Shown: positions 5,703-14,960 of the stretch, piece after piece
Position numbering within the stretch: position 1 is the stretch's first letter
Layout of the letters: the number at the start of each line of letters is the position of its first letter
Notes under the pieces: model-generated
What the model was told of the DNA's origin: nothing
What the model saw: only the letters and a program-made list of their open reading frames with translations
Database searches by the model: none
Assembly: GCF_001428665.1 (NCBI RefSeq)
Contig: NZ_LMIJ01000018.1
Location: forward strand, 211-33,956
Reading direction: 5' to 3'
DNA: 33,746 nucleotides
Source: Acidovorax sp. Root219
Lineage (GTDB): Bacteria > Pseudomonadota > Gammaproteobacteria > Burkholderiales > Burkholderiaceae_C
Made by a program: the position numbers and the translations under genes

Positions 5703-7390
5703 CCGGGCACCGCATGGAGAGCCGTGTCCTCATTCTGGCGCCCCACGGGCGCGACGCCAAGGTCATCGCATCGGTGGTGTGCGGCGATGGCGTGCAATGC
5801 GTGGTCTGCCCCGACGCGGCCGCGCTGTTGGCCGAGCTGGAGGTTGCGGCTGCCGCCGCCATTCTCACCGAGGAAGTGCTGGCGGGGGGCCTGGGCGAAT
5901 CGCTGCGCCAGTACCTGGCGCGCCAGCCCGCGTGGTCGGATTTTCCGTTTGTCGTGCTGGCCACGCGCCAGGCCAGCCGCCGGTCGCTGCGCGCCACCGC
6001 CTCACTGCACGAGCTCGGTAACCTGGTCATTCTGGAGCGCCCGGTCAACCCCGAGACGCTGGTGAGCGCGGTGCGCTCGGCACTGCGGGCGCGCAATCGG
6101 CAGTACGCCACGCGGCGGCACCTGTCCGACCTGGAGACCGCGAAACAGACGGTGGAGCGGCTCAACGCCGGGCTCGAAAGCCGCATCGCCGCGCGCACCA
6201 GCGACCTGGCGAACGCCAACGACCGGCTGATGCGCGAGATCGCCGACCGCGAGCGCATGCAGTCCAAGGTGGTGCAGGGCCAGAAGCTCGAAGCCATTGG
6301 CCGGCTCACCGGCGGCATTGCGCACGACTTCAACAACCTGCTGCACGCGGTCAACCTGAACCTGCAGTTCATCATGCGCCTGGCCACCGAAAAGCGCCTG
6401 GCCGACTACGCACGCCGCGCCAAGGATTCGGTGGACCGCGGCGCACGCCTCACCGCCCAGCTGCTGTCGTTTGCGCGCGCGCAAAGCCTGCTGCCCCGGC
6501 TGCACGACGTGAACGCCATGGTGCTCAACCTGCGCGAGCTGATCGAGGTGTCGGTGGGCTCCAAGGTGCAGGTCCGCATCGACATCTGCGACGGCCAGGC
6601 GTGGGCCCTGCTCGACGGCGCCCAGTTGGAGATGGCCCTGCTGAACATGGCCGTCAACTCACGCGATGCCATGCCCGACGGCGGCACCCTGACCATCCGC
6701 ACCGCCCTGCCCTGCGCGGCAGATGGCAGCCGCCAGGTGCACATCAGCGTGCAGGACACTGGCTGCGGCATCCCCGAGGCCCTGCAGGCCAAGGTGTTCG
6801 ACCCCTTCTTCACCACCAAGGGCGACGGCGAAGGCACGGGCCTGGGACTCAGCCAGGTCTACGGCTTTGCCAACCAGTCCGGCGGCAGCGTGGAGATGCA
6901 CAGCACCGAGGGCGAGGGCACCACCCTCACGCTGCGCTTCGCACAGGCCCACGACGCCTCGGGCGACGGCGACGGCAGCACCGCAGCCGCCGACCGCAAC
7001 GGCACGGGGCATGCCAAGGCCCGCACCGAAGTGCTGGTGGTGGAAGACGACGACGCCGTGCGCCAGGGCATCGCCGAAGGGCTGCGGCTGCTCAGCTACA
7101 GCGTGCGCGAAGCCAGCGACGGCGAGAGCGGCCTGCGCGAGCTGCGCCGGCGCATGCCCGACCTGCTGATGGCCGACTACCTCATGCCCGGCATGAACGG
7201 CGCCGAGTTCATCACCGCCGCGCGGCAGATCTACCCCGGCATCCCGGTGCTGATGGCCACGGGCTACGCCGACATGGCCGAGGTCGAAAAACTCGTGGGC
7301 GTGCAATCGGTGCTCAAGAAGCCTTTCGACCTGGAGACGCTGAACGCGGCGGTGGGCAACGAGCTGGCGCGCGCGCGGGCGCAGGGCTGA
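5699..7390 (+). CDS. Hybrid sensor histidine kinase with C-terminal receiver
   Basis: A 563-residue cytoplasmic hybrid kinase. Residues 8-125 look like a degenerate receiver domain: beta/alpha alternation, but no acid pocket and no phospho-acceptor Asp, with Arg-Pro in place of the usual Lys-Pro. A coiled-coil helix follows (about 130-195). The DHp helix carries His209 in [11 protein letters not shown], then a HATPase domain with NMAVNSRDAM (N box), DTGCGIP (G1) and GEGTGLGLSQVYG (G2). The C-terminal receiver has Asp493 (MADYLMPGMNG) and a KKPF lysine. There are no membrane segments. It begins within the stop of the KaiC-like gene (ATGA), a strong hint that the two proteins act together. An alternative start is the ATG at 5714. 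Confidence 0.9.
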   Translation: MTGHRMESRVLILAPHGRDAKVIASVVCGDGVQCVVCPDAAALLAELEVAAAAAILTEEVLAGGLGESLRQYLARQPAWSDFPFVVLATRQASRRSLRATASLHELGNLVILERPVNPETLVSAVRSALRARNRQYATRRHLSDLETAKQTVERLNAGLESRIAARTSDLANANDRLMREIADRERMQSKVVQGQKLEAIGRLTGGIAHDFNNLLHAVNLNLQFIMRLATEKRLADYARRAKDSVDRGARLTAQLLSFARAQSLLPRLHDVNAMVLNLRELIEVSVGSKVQVRIDICDGQAWALLDGAQLEMALLNMAVNSRDAMPDGGTLTIRTALPCAADGSRQVHISVQDTGCGIPEALQAKVFDPFFTTKGDGEGTGLGLSQVYGFANQSGGSVEMHSTEGEGTTLTLRFAQAHDASGDGDGSTAAADRNGTGHAKARTEVLVVEDDDAVRQGIAEGLRLLSYSVREASDGESGLRELRRRMPDLLMADYLMPGMNGAEFITAARQIYPGIPVLMATGYADMAEVEKLVGVQSVLKKPFDLETLNAAVGNELARARAQG

Positions 7391-7494
7391 GCGCCGGGCC
7401 GTTTTTATAGGAAACTTCTGACATGCATGGCCTGAAATCCAGGACATCATGCACGTTGTCCTGCGCACGGCCGCAGGCCGTTCTACCTTTGTTC

Positions 7495-9747
7495 ATGACG
7501 TCAAACCCAGGCCTGCCGCCCACCGCTGACCCTGATCTTTTCTCCTGTCACACAGAGCCCATCCGTGTGCCTGGGGCCATTCAGCCCCACGGCCGCTTGC
7601 TGGTGCTCGATGCGTCCACGCGGCAACTGCTTGCCTACAGCGACAACTGGCCCGACGGCAGCCTGCAGGCGGCACTGGCCCACCTGACAAGCAGCGCGCT
7701 GCCAGCCAATCCCCCTGGGGCGGTGCCAGTGTCCCTGGGGGTGTGGGCAGCGCAGGCCGGCGAGCGGTGGGACGTATCAGCCCACTGCACGGACCGGCAC
7801 CTGCTGGCCGAGTTCGAGCCCGCCGCGCCTGCCGATGGCAACGGGGCCCCCATCTACTCGCTCACCCGCATCTTTCTGCCGCGCCTGCAGGCCGCAAGCT
7901 CCATCGAGCAGCTTGCCCAGCTGGCCGCCACCGAAATGAAGCGCCTGACAGGCTTCGGGCGGTGCATGGTCTACCGCTTCGACGACGCGGGCCACGGCCA
8001 GGTGCTGGCCGAGGACGTGGACCCGGGCTACGACAGCTATGCCGGCCACCACTTTCCGGCGGACGACATTCCCCTGCAGGCGCGTGCACTGTACGTGCTC
8101 AACCAGTTTCGCCTGATTGCCGACGCCAACTACACGCCGGTGCCGCTGCGCATCCACGGCGCAGCACTGCAGCCCTCGGACATCGACCTGTCCCAGGCGC
8201 AGCTGCGCAGCGTATCGCCAGTGCACCTGGAGTACATGCGCAACATGGGCACGCTGTCGTCCATGTCGGTCTCCATCGTCATCGAGGGCAGGCTGTGGGG
8301 GCTGGTGTCCTGCCATGGCCATGCGCCGCGCCACGTCGGCGTGGCCACGCGGCTGGCCTGCGAGCACCTGGGCCAATTGCTGGCCCTGCAGATCCAGTCC
8401 AAGGAGGCGACCGGCCAGGTGGCAGAGCAACTGGCCTTGCGCCAGCTCACGCTGGAGATCGTCTCGCACCTGTCCGACAGCGATGGCACGCTGAGCCTGC
8501 TGGCACAGGTACCTGCCATGCTGCGGTTTGCCCGCGCCAGCGGCGTGGCGGTGGTGCGCGACGACGAGGTCTGGAGCGTGGGCGAGGTGCCACCGCAGCA
8601 GGCCGTCATGGACCTGGCCAACTGGATCGAGGGGCTGGGTGCAGAGGTGTTCCACAGCCACCAGCTGGCGCAGGACCATGCGCCGGCACAGGGCTTCAAG
8701 GACGTGGCGGCCGGGGTGCTGGCCGTGTCCATCTCCCAGGTGCACCGCCACGTGATCCTGTGGTTTCGGCCCGAGATCGTCAAAACCGTCACCTGGGCCG
8801 GCAACCCGCGCAAGAACCAGGTGGCCGCAGACGGCCGCATCCACCCCCGGCGCAGCTTCGACAGCTGGCAGGAAAGCATCCGCGGCGCCTGCCTGCCCTG
8901 GTCGGCTGCGGAAGTGGCCGTGGCAGGCGAGCTGCGCCAGGCCCTCATCGGCATCGTGCTGCGCCGCGCAGAAGAGTTCGAGGAAGTGGCCCACGAGCTG
9001 ACGCGGGTGAACAAGGAGCTCGAAGCCTTCTCGTACACCGTGTCGCACGACCTGCGCGCGCCCATGCGCCACATTGCGGGCTATGTGGACCTGGTGGTCG
9101 ACCTGGAGAAAAAGGCGCTGTCCGAACGGGCCCTGCGCTACCTGGGCAACGTCAAGGACGCGGCCGCCTACGCGGGCCAGTTGGTCGATGCGCTGCTGGA
9201 TTTTTCGCGCATGGGGCGGGCCGCGCTCAAGCAGCGCCCGGTCGACATGCAGGTGCTGCTGCAGGAGCTGGTGCGCGAGCTGTCGCGCCAGGAGCCCGGG
9301 CGCAATGTGCAATGGGCGCTGGAGCCCAGCTACCCCGAACTCTTTGGCGACCCGCTGCTGCTGCAGGTGGCCACGCGCAACTTTCTGAGCAACGCGCTCA
9401 AATACTCGCGTGGCCGTGACCCCGCGCGCATCAGCGTGCGCGCGCTGCGCAGGCCCGAGGGCGACGGCATCGAGGTCGAGGACAACGGCGTGGGCTTCAA
9501 CATGGAGTACGCCAACAAGCTGTTCGGCGTGTTCCAGCGCCTGCACCAGGCCGACGAGTTCGAGGGCACGGGCATCGGCCTGGCCATCGTCAAGCGCATC
9601 GTCGAGCGCCACGGCGGCACCGTCTGGGGTTCAGGCACGCCGGACCAGGGCGCCCGCTTTGGCTTTATATTGCCGCGCGTGGCGCCCGCCGCGGCGGCAG
9701 ACGCCCCCTCTCCATCCAGGAACACCCCCTCCCTCAGGAGCCTTTGA
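7495..9747 (+). CDS. bphP: Bacteriophytochrome histidine kinase
   Basis: A 750-residue red/far-red photoreceptor kinase with the standard PAS-GAF-PHY-HisKA-HATPase order. The biliverdin-attachment cysteine is Cys18, just before EPIRVPGAIQPHG. The GAF domain shows the chromophore-pocket motifs HFPADDIPLQARALY and SPVHLEYMRNMG, and CHGHAPR where many homologs have CHHxxPR. The PHY tongue has the PRRSFDSW motif that contacts the chromophore. The phospho-acceptor is His518 (SYTVSHDLRAP), and the ATPase has DNGVGF and GTGIGLAIV. A haem oxygenase to make biliverdin is not in the window. The ATG at 7495 lacks a clear ribosome site; an in-frame ATG at 7423 has AGGAA nine bases upstream and would add 24 residues. 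The stop overlaps the next start. Confidence 0.95.
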   Translation: MTSNPGLPPTADPDLFSCHTEPIRVPGAIQPHGRLLVLDASTRQLLAYSDNWPDGSLQAALAHLTSSALPANPPGAVPVSLGVWAAQAGERWDVSAHCTDRHLLAEFEPAAPADGNGAPIYSLTRIFLPRLQAASSIEQLAQLAATEMKRLTGFGRCMVYRFDDAGHGQVLAEDVDPGYDSYAGHHFPADDIPLQARALYVLNQFRLIADANYTPVPLRIHGAALQPSDIDLSQAQLRSVSPVHLEYMRNMGTLSSMSVSIVIEGRLWGLVSCHGHAPRHVGVATRLACEHLGQLLALQIQSKEATGQVAEQLALRQLTLEIVSHLSDSDGTLSLLAQVPAMLRFARASGVAVVRDDEVWSVGEVPPQQAVMDLANWIEGLGAEVFHSHQLAQDHAPAQGFKDVAAGVLAVSISQVHRHVILWFRPEIVKTVTWAGNPRKNQVAADGRIHPRRSFDSWQESIRGACLPWSAAEVAVAGELRQALIGIVLRRAEEFEEVAHELTRVNKELEAFSYTVSHDLRAPMRHIAGYVDLVVDLEKKALSERALRYLGNVKDAAAYAGQLVDALLDFSRMGRAALKQRPVDMQVLLQELVRELSRQEPGRNVQWALEPSYPELFGDPLLLQVATRNFLSNALKYSRGRDPARISVRALRRPEGDGIEVEDNGVGFNMEYANKLFGVFQRLHQADEFEGTGIGLAIVKRIVERHGGTVWGSGTPDQGARFGFILPRVAPAAAADAPSPSRNTPSLRSL

Positions 9748-10211
9748 TGCTAAAGCCCATTTTGCTGGTCGAAGACGACAAGCGTGATCTGGAACTCACC
9801 CTCATTGCGCTGGAGCGCAGCCAGTTGGCCAACGAGGTCGTGATCATGCGCGACGGCGCGCAGGCCCTGGACTACCTGCGGCGCGAAGGCGACTTTGCGG
9901 GGCGCGATGCGGGCAACCCGGCCGTGGTCCTGCTGGACCTCAAGCTGCCCAAGGTCAATGGGCTGGAGGTGCTGCAGGCCGTGCGCGCCGACCCGGCGCT
10001 GCGCAGCCTGCCGGTGGTGATGCTGACCTCGTCCCAGGAAGAAAACGACGTCGTCAAGAGCTATGAGCTGGGCGTCAACGCCTACGTCGTCAAGCCGGTG
10101 GCCTTCGACCGCTTCGTCTCTGCCATCGGCGACCTGGGCGTGTTCTGGGCCGTGCTCAACGAGCCGCCACCGGGCTCCTCCAAAGCCAGCCGCCGTGGCG
10201 AGCCCCTGTAG
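9747..10211 (+). CDS. Single-domain response regulator (Rcp1-like)
   Basis: A 154-residue lone receiver domain. The acid pocket is in LLVEDDKRDLELT, the phospho-acceptor is Asp64 (VVLLDLKLPKVNG), the switch residues are LTSS, and the conserved lysine is in VKPV. It has the long-loop form of the Rcp1 class (about 150 residues, with the YLRREGDF insertion), which is known to partner phytochrome kinases. No output domain is present, so it probably relays phosphate to another protein, such as the hybrid kinase that follows. The ATG overlaps the phytochrome stop (TGATG) and has AGGAG seven bases upstream, implying coupled translation. Confidence 0.93.
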   Translation: MLKPILLVEDDKRDLELTLIALERSQLANEVVIMRDGAQALDYLRREGDFAGRDAGNPAVVLLDLKLPKVNGLEVLQAVRADPALRSLPVVMLTSSQEENDVVKSYELGVNAYVVKPVAFDRFVSAIGDLGVFWAVLNEPPPGSSKASRRGEPL

Positions 10212-10224
10212 CCAGCTGCCTGCC

Positions 10225-12390
10225 ATGGACTCGACGACGCACCTGCGCGTGCTGGTACTGGAAGACTCCCGCTTCGACGCCGAACTGCTCGCCGAAGCGC
10301 TCAAGAGCGCGCTGCCCGCCGCGGACATCACCCTCGTGAGCGATGGCCCGAGCTTCACCCAGGCGCTGGGGCAAACGCGCTTCGACGTGGTCCTGTCCGA
10401 TTTCGAGCTGCCCGGCTTTTCAGGCGGTGCGGCCCTGGAGCTGGTGCGCAGGCACGCCCCCGACGTACCCTTCATCTTTGTCTCCGGCGTGATCGGCGAA
10501 GACAACGCGGTCGAGCTGCTCAAGCGCGGCGCCACCGACTACGTGAGCAAGAACCGGCTGGAACGCCTGCCCTTCGTGCTGGACCGCGCACTCAAGGAAG
10601 CGGCCAGCCGGCGCACCCTGGGCGTGGCAGAGCGCCGCCTGCAGCAGGCAGACGCAGCCATCGTGCAAGCGCAAGAGCGGCAGCTGGCCCTGGTGCAGCT
10701 GAGCGACCGCATCCGCGACATGGACGACGTGGTCGAGATCGGCTATGCCGCGGCGCAAACCCTGGCGCACCACTTCAACGTGGACCGCGCAGGCTATGGG
10801 GTGGTGGACAAGACCGCCGAGACCATCACCATCGAACGCGACTGGAACGCGCCCGGCGTGCAGACCCTTGCGGGGGTGCTGCAGTTTCGCGACTACGGCT
10901 CCTACATCGACGACCTGGCGCGCGGTATCACCGTGGCTTTCGCCGACGCCCGCGAAGACCCGCGCACCCAGGGCAACGCGCACGCGCTGGAGGCCATATC
11001 GGCCCGTGCCGTGCTCAACATGCCGCTGCGCGAGCAGGGCAATTTTGTCGGGCTGCTGTACCTCAACCACAGCCAGCCCCGTGTCTGGACCGATGACGAG
11101 GTGGACTTCGTGCGCGAGGTCGGCGACCGCCTGCGCTCCGTGCTGGGCCGGCGCGAGGCGCAGATCGCGCTGCAGGCGTTTGCCGCTTCGCTGGAGCGCC
11201 AGGTCGAAGAGCGCGCCGCAGAGCTGGAGGCGGCCAAGGAGCAGCTGCGCCAAAGCCAGAAGCTCGAAGCCGTTGGCCAGCTCACCGGCGGTCTGGCGCA
11301 CGACTTCAACAACCTGCTGGGCTCCATCACCGGCGCGCTGGAGCTGCTGCGCCGGCGCGGCGGCGCCAACCTCACCCCCGACATGGAGCGCTACATCGGC
11401 ATGGCGCAGGGTGCAGCCAAGCGCGCCGCATCGCTCACCCACCGCCTGCTGGCCTTCTCGCGCCGCCAGACGCTGGAGCCCAAGACCCTGGCGCTCAACC
11501 AGCTCGTGCGCGGCATGGAGGAGCTGCTGCGCCGCACGGTCGGCCCCGAGATCCATGTCGAGGTCATCGCTGCGCCCGGCCTGTGGAACGTGCATGTGGA
11601 TGCCGGCCAGCTCGAAAGTGCCTTGCTCAATTTGTGCATCAACGCGCGCGATGCCATGCCCGAGGGCGGGCGCATGGTCATCGAGACCGGCAACCGCACC
11701 CTGGATGCGCGCGCGGCCCAGGCCGCAGACCTCACGCCCGGCAGCTATGTGTCCCTGTGCGTGCGCGACAACGGCACCGGCATGCCGCCCGAGGTGGCGG
11801 CCAGGGCCTTCGACCCCTTCTTCACCACCAAGCCGCTGGGCATGGGCACGGGCCTGGGTCTGTCGATGGTGTATGGCTTTGCCAAGCAGTCCGGCGGGCG
11901 CGTCAGCATCGAGTCGACGGTGGGTGTGGGCACTACGGTGTGCATCGATCTGCCGCGCAGCGAGCGCATGCCAGAGCAGGCGCCGCCCGAGCAACGCCCG
12001 GCCGCACCGCCGCGTGCCGACCAGGGCCAGACCGTGCTGGTGGTGGACGACGAAGCGTCACTGCGCATGCTGATCGTGGAGGTCATGCAGGACCTGGGCT
12101 ACGCCACGCTGGAGGCCGGCGACGGCACCGAAGCCATGCACTGGCTGCGCTCGGACCGCCCCATCGATCTGCTCATCACCGATGTGGGCCTGCCCGGCGG
12201 CATGAACGGCCGCCAGGTGGCCGACGCCGCGCGCAGCCAGCGCCCCGGGCTCAAGGTGCTGTTCGTGACCGGCTACGCACAGTCCGCACTGGACGCCAGC
12301 CATCTGGAGCCCGGCATGCACGTCATGACCAAGCCTTTCGGGATGGACGCCCTCGCGCGGCGTGCCAAAGAGGTCATCGAAGCGCGGTAG
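10225..12390 (+). CDS. REC-GAF-histidine kinase-REC hybrid sensor
   Basis: A 721-residue cytoplasmic hybrid kinase beginning 13 bases after the response-regulator gene. The N-terminal receiver (residues 5-125) has Asp59 in [14 protein letters not shown] domain (about 165-310) has the [23 protein letters not shown] and [19 protein letters not shown] hallmarks. A coiled coil (about 320-345) leads to the DHp helix with His359 ([11 protein letters not shown]). The ATPase has [16 protein letters not shown] and [11 protein letters not shown]. The C-terminal receiver has Asp653 ([12 protein letters not shown]) and a TKPF lysine. With a receiver at each end it can take phosphate in and pass it on, fitting the last step of the phytochrome/KaiC relay. 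The open frame extends upstream, but the ATG at 10225 fits the domain start. Confidence 0.92.
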   Translation: MDSTTHLRVLVLEDSRFDAELLAEALKSALPAADITLVSDGPSFTQALGQTRFDVVLSDFELPGFSGGAALELVRRHAPDVPFIFVSGVIGEDNAVELLKRGATDYVSKNRLERLPFVLDRALKEAASRRTLGVAERRLQQADAAIVQAQERQLALVQLSDRIRDMDDVVEIGYAAAQTLAHHFNVDRAGYGVVDKTAETITIERDWNAPGVQTLAGVLQFRDYGSYIDDLARGITVAFADAREDPRTQGNAHALEAISARAVLNMPLREQGNFVGLLYLNHSQPRVWTDDEVDFVREVGDRLRSVLGRREAQIALQAFAASLERQVEERAAELEAAKEQLRQSQKLEAVGQLTGGLAHDFNNLLGSITGALELLRRRGGANLTPDMERYIGMAQGAAKRAASLTHRLLAFSRRQTLEPKTLALNQLVRGMEELLRRTVGPEIHVEVIAAPGLWNVHVDAGQLESALLNLCINARDAMPEGGRMVIETGNRTLDARAAQAADLTPGSYVSLCVRDNGTGMPPEVAARAFDPFFTTKPLGMGTGLGLSMVYGFAKQSGGRVSIESTVGVGTTVCIDLPRSERMPEQAPPEQRPAAPPRADQGQTVLVVDDEASLRMLIVEVMQDLGYATLEAGDGTEAMHWLRSDRPIDLLITDVGLPGGMNGRQVADAARSQRPGLKVLFVTGYAQSALDASHLEPGMHVMTKPFGMDALARRAKEVIEAR

Positions 12391-12393
12391 GCG

Positions 12394-12420
12394 TGGCCCG
12401 CGTCTGCACACGCAGGGCCA
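12394..12420 (+). terminator. Possible terminator hairpin after the KaiC/phytochrome operon
   Basis: An interrupted inverted repeat TGGCCC-GCGT / ACGC-A-GGGCCA starts 4 bases after the hybrid-kinase stop, in the 92-bp gap between convergent genes. A second inverted repeat TGCCGG/CCGGCA follows at 12443-12463. Neither has a T-run, so intrinsic termination is likely but not proven. Confidence 0.45.
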
Positions 12421-12482
12421 ATTCCATGCCGCGCGGTTCACCTGCCGGCACCCACGGCCGGCAAGCACACGCGCGTTCTACC

Positions 12483-13295
12483 TTAGCGCGGGGTGTAGCA
12501 CTGCCCGCCAGCAATCGCCGCGCTCACGGCAGTGTCCAGGCTGGCAGCGTTGGGGAAGGCCGATGGCACGGCGGTGTCTTCCAGCAGGCACAGGTTGTTG
12601 GCCTTGCGCACCAGCACCACGGGGGTGAAGACCGCAGGGTTCAACAGCCCACCCGGGAAGGTCTGGCGCTTGCCCCAGAAGGCCGCCAGGCCTGCGCCGG
12701 CCTCGGTGCGTTCCGGCTGGAACCAGAAGGTACGGCTCAAGGCACCCGTGGCGGCGACACCTACGCCATCGCATTGCGCGTTGCCGTAGGTCACCGTGCC
12801 CACACCGACCGTGACCTGGCCGCTGGTCGCGTTGGTCGACAGGCTCCACAGCTCGCGCACGCCGCTGCTGCCACTGGCCGGTGGCTGGCACCGGTCCTGC
12901 TCCCATGCGCCATCCGACAGGGTGGCCAGGGGCACGCAGCGCACCGCCACCGTGTTCACCGCAGCGCCGGCCACGGTGCCGGAGCCATTGCGCACCACGC
13001 AGCCCGAGCCTTGGGGTGCCGTCTTGACGGCGACCGAATACCTCGCGCCATCCGCCAGCGGCTTGGTGAAGGTGAAGCTGCCATCGGCGGCCACGGTCAG
13101 GTCCTCCCCACTGCCGCTGCTCAGCAGCACAGGCTTGCCGCTGGGCACGCCGCTCACCGTGCCGCCCAGGCCATAGGGTGTAGCGACGGGGTCGTCACCA
13201 CCACCGCCGCCACAGGCGGCCAGGCCCATGAGCGTGGCAGAGGCCATGAGGGCCTTGAGCGCCTTGGGTGGCGTAACTCGTTGTGTCCAGTACAT
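12483..13295 (-). CDS. Secreted lipoprotein of unknown function
   Basis: A 270-residue protein with a lipoprotein signal: a basic N-terminus, a hydrophobic core and the lipobox LAAC, with Cys28 as the lipidation site, followed by GGGGGDDP. The mature part opens with a short beta-rich repeat (GLGGTVSGVPSGKPVLLSSGSGEDLTVAADGSFTFTKPLADGARYSVAVKTAP). This matches the carboxypeptidase-regulatory-like, beta-sandwich units found at the N-terminus of many Burkholderiales surface lipoproteins. The remaining ~170 residues contain several cysteines (RCVP, DRCQPP, AQCDG, NLCLL, GQCYTP) and are probably disulfide-bonded in the periplasm or at the surface. The ATG at 13295 has AAGGAG eight bases upstream; the open frame further upstream lacks coding character. 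Function unknown. Confidence 0.8.
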   Translation of the reverse strand: MYWTQRVTPPKALKALMASATLMGLAACGGGGGDDPVATPYGLGGTVSGVPSGKPVLLSSGSGEDLTVAADGSFTFTKPLADGARYSVAVKTAPQGSGCVVRNGSGTVAGAAVNTVAVRCVPLATLSDGAWEQDRCQPPASGSSGVRELWSLSTNATSGQVTVGVGTVTYGNAQCDGVGVAATGALSRTFWFQPERTEAGAGLAAFWGKRQTFPGGLLNPAVFTPVVLVRKANNLCLLEDTAVPSAFPNAASLDTAVSAAIAGGQCYTPR

Positions 13296-13596
13296 GCGAT
13301 CTTCTCCTTGTTGTATGGTTCGCAGTTGTCGAGGATGGTCAGGCAGCACACGGTGATCGCGGACTGCCTGCCCGGAATTATTCTCGCCGTGGACCATCCG
13401 GTTGCGCTGCTTTTTTTGCACGCCGAACGTGACGCCTGTCACCCGATTGGATGCCAGGCGTTGCGGGATGGGCGCTACCGCGCTGGAGGCTTGAAAGGCT
13501 CTTTTCGCCGACCTTGCAGCGAAAAGAAAAGGCCTTGCGTCGCAGGCAGAACGACAGGACGCAGCCAGAACGCCAGAAGAGTTTTTTCAGACGCCC

Positions 13597-14583
13597 TCAG
13601 CGCGTCAGCACGACGATCTTGCCCTGCGCCTCGTTGGCTTGCATCACGCGGTGGGCCTCAGCGATCTGGTCGATGCTGAACACGCGCCCAATCGACACCG
13701 GCAGCGTACCGGCGGCAACGCCATCAAAAAGCTTTTGCAGTGGCATGCCCATGAAGTCCGAGACGTCGCCGGAATACGTGGTCAGGGATACGCCGGTGGG
13801 AATGGCATCCATGGGCGCAAAGTCGGCCAACGACCATTGGTCGCCCACCATGCCCGCCATGCACACGGTGCCCGGCTCGCGGGTTGCGCGCAGGGAGTCT
13901 TTCAATGTGCTGGTGCCCACCAGTTCGAGCACCTTGTCGGCGCCGCCCGGCCACAGGGCCTGAACCTTGTTGGCGATGGCGCCATCGTCCGCGATGAAAT
14001 GCTGCGCCCCGGCCGCTTCGACCAGGGCCCTGGACTGGGCCTGCCGTGATGTCGATGCCACCTGCGCACCGTGGGCGCGGGCCATTGCGGCCGCCGCCAG
14101 GCCCACCGACGTCGTGCCGCCACGAATCAGCAGCCGGTCTCCCTCGCGCAGCCGCAGGCCGCGGAGCAGCGCACCCCAGGCGGTTTGCAGCATTTCCGGC
14201 AGCGCGCCCAGCGTGTCCCATGGCAGCGGCGACGTGAACGCCCGCACCTGGCCCGCGGGCACCACGGTGTACTGCGCATAGCCCCCGTCGAATGCCCGGC
14301 CCATGCCACCCATGACGGTGGCCACCATCTGCCCCTGCGCAAACTCGCCCCCGGGTGCCTGCGCCACGGTGCCAACGGCCTCGATGCCCAGCACGCGGGG
14401 GAACGCGACCCCAGGCGAGTGCCCCTGCCGGGTAAACAGCTCCGAGCGGTTCAGCCCGAAGGCTTCTACGCGCACCAGCACCTGGCCTGGGCCCGCGTGC
14501 GGGATGGGGCGCTGCTCCACCCGCAGCACCTCTGGCCCGCCCGGCGCGTGCATGACCACCGCCTTCATCATCCCTGTCGCCAT
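13597..14583 (-). CDS. Zinc-type alcohol dehydrogenase / quinone oxidoreductase family protein
   Basis: A 328-residue medium-chain dehydrogenase/reductase. The N-terminal GroES-like domain has [24 protein letters not shown] and the [12 protein letters not shown] segment. The Rossmann domain has [22 protein letters not shown], the nucleotide-binding turn of the quinone-reductase branch. The structural-zinc cysteines are absent, as usual for that branch, so an NADPH-dependent enone or quinone reduction is more likely than alcohol oxidation. The substrate is unknown. The ATG at 14583 has AAGGAG six bases upstream. It lies 36 bases downstream of the tautomerase gene on the same strand, and both are divergent from a LysR regulator, suggesting a small regulated operon. 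Confidence 0.88.
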   Translation of the reverse strand: MATGMMKAVVMHAPGGPEVLRVEQRPIPHAGPGQVLVRVEAFGLNRSELFTRQGHSPGVAFPRVLGIEAVGTVAQAPGGEFAQGQMVATVMGGMGRAFDGGYAQYTVVPAGQVRAFTSPLPWDTLGALPEMLQTAWGALLRGLRLREGDRLLIRGGTTSVGLAAAAMARAHGAQVASTSRQAQSRALVEAAGAQHFIADDGAIANKVQALWPGGADKVLELVGTSTLKDSLRATREPGTVCMAGMVGDQWSLADFAPMDAIPTGVSLTTYSGDVSDFMGMPLQKLFDGVAAGTLPVSIGRVFSIDQIAEAHRVMQANEAQGKIVVLTR

Positions 14584-14619
14584 GGCTGCTCCTTCAACGT
14601 CCGGCTTTCACCGCTGCAT

Positions 14620-14823
14620 TCAACCGGCAGTGCCTTGCGCAGGCGCGCCGAACAGTTTGCCTGCGCCCGCCCAGTCCGCAGGCTTCACGTCTTCAAAAAT
14701 CACATAGATGTAGTTCGGGTCGGTGGCCGTGTTGCGCACGATGCTCTGCGTGATCTCCGCTGCCACCTTCTGCTTTTGCGCGTGGTCCTTGCCTTCAAAC
14801 CAGCTCACTCGTACGACGGGCAT
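14620..14823 (-). CDS. 4-oxalocrotonate tautomerase family protein
   Basis: A 67-residue member of the tautomerase superfamily. The initiator Met is followed by Pro (MPVVRVSWFEGKDHAQKQKVAAEIT), the catalytic N-terminal proline of the family after Met removal; this fixes the start at 14823 rather than the longer open frame to 14838. AGGAG lies seven bases upstream. The segment NYIYVIFEDVKPADWAGAGK matches the family's strand and its V-I-F-E/D signature. It would act as a small trimer or hexamer catalysing keto-enol tautomerisation. It leads a two-gene operon with the MDR oxidoreductase, under the divergent LysR regulator. Confidence 0.88.
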   Translation of the reverse strand: MPVVRVSWFEGKDHAQKQKVAAEITQSIVRNTATDPNYIYVIFEDVKPADWAGAGKLFGAPAQGTAG

Positions 14824-14901
14824 GTGCCGCTCCTTCACATCGATTCAATGCAAAACCTCAAGGCCAAGAGCGGCGCTTCAGACTGCTGACCCAATGCTAA
14901 A

Positions 14902-14949
14902 GTAGAACCACTTTGCCATTGTCACCCCGTTCTACCCTCAGAGTAGAAC
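14902..14949. promoter_or_regulatory. Probable LysR operator
   Basis: A perfect dyad GTTCTAC (14929-14935) / GTAGAAC (14943-14949) with a 7-bp centre lies 11 bases before the LysR start, and a third half-site GTAGAAC occurs at 14902-14908, 41 bp away and facing the tautomerase gene. The layout of a strong dyad plus a displaced half-site is typical of LysR recognition and activation sites between divergent genes. Confidence 0.6.
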
Positions 14950-14960
14950 CCCAATCTACT

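Noticed and set aside
5722..9742. Many long antisense frames opposite the kinase genes
   Set aside because: They are high-GC shadow frames. The plus-strand frames carry complete kinase, phytochrome and receiver motifs.
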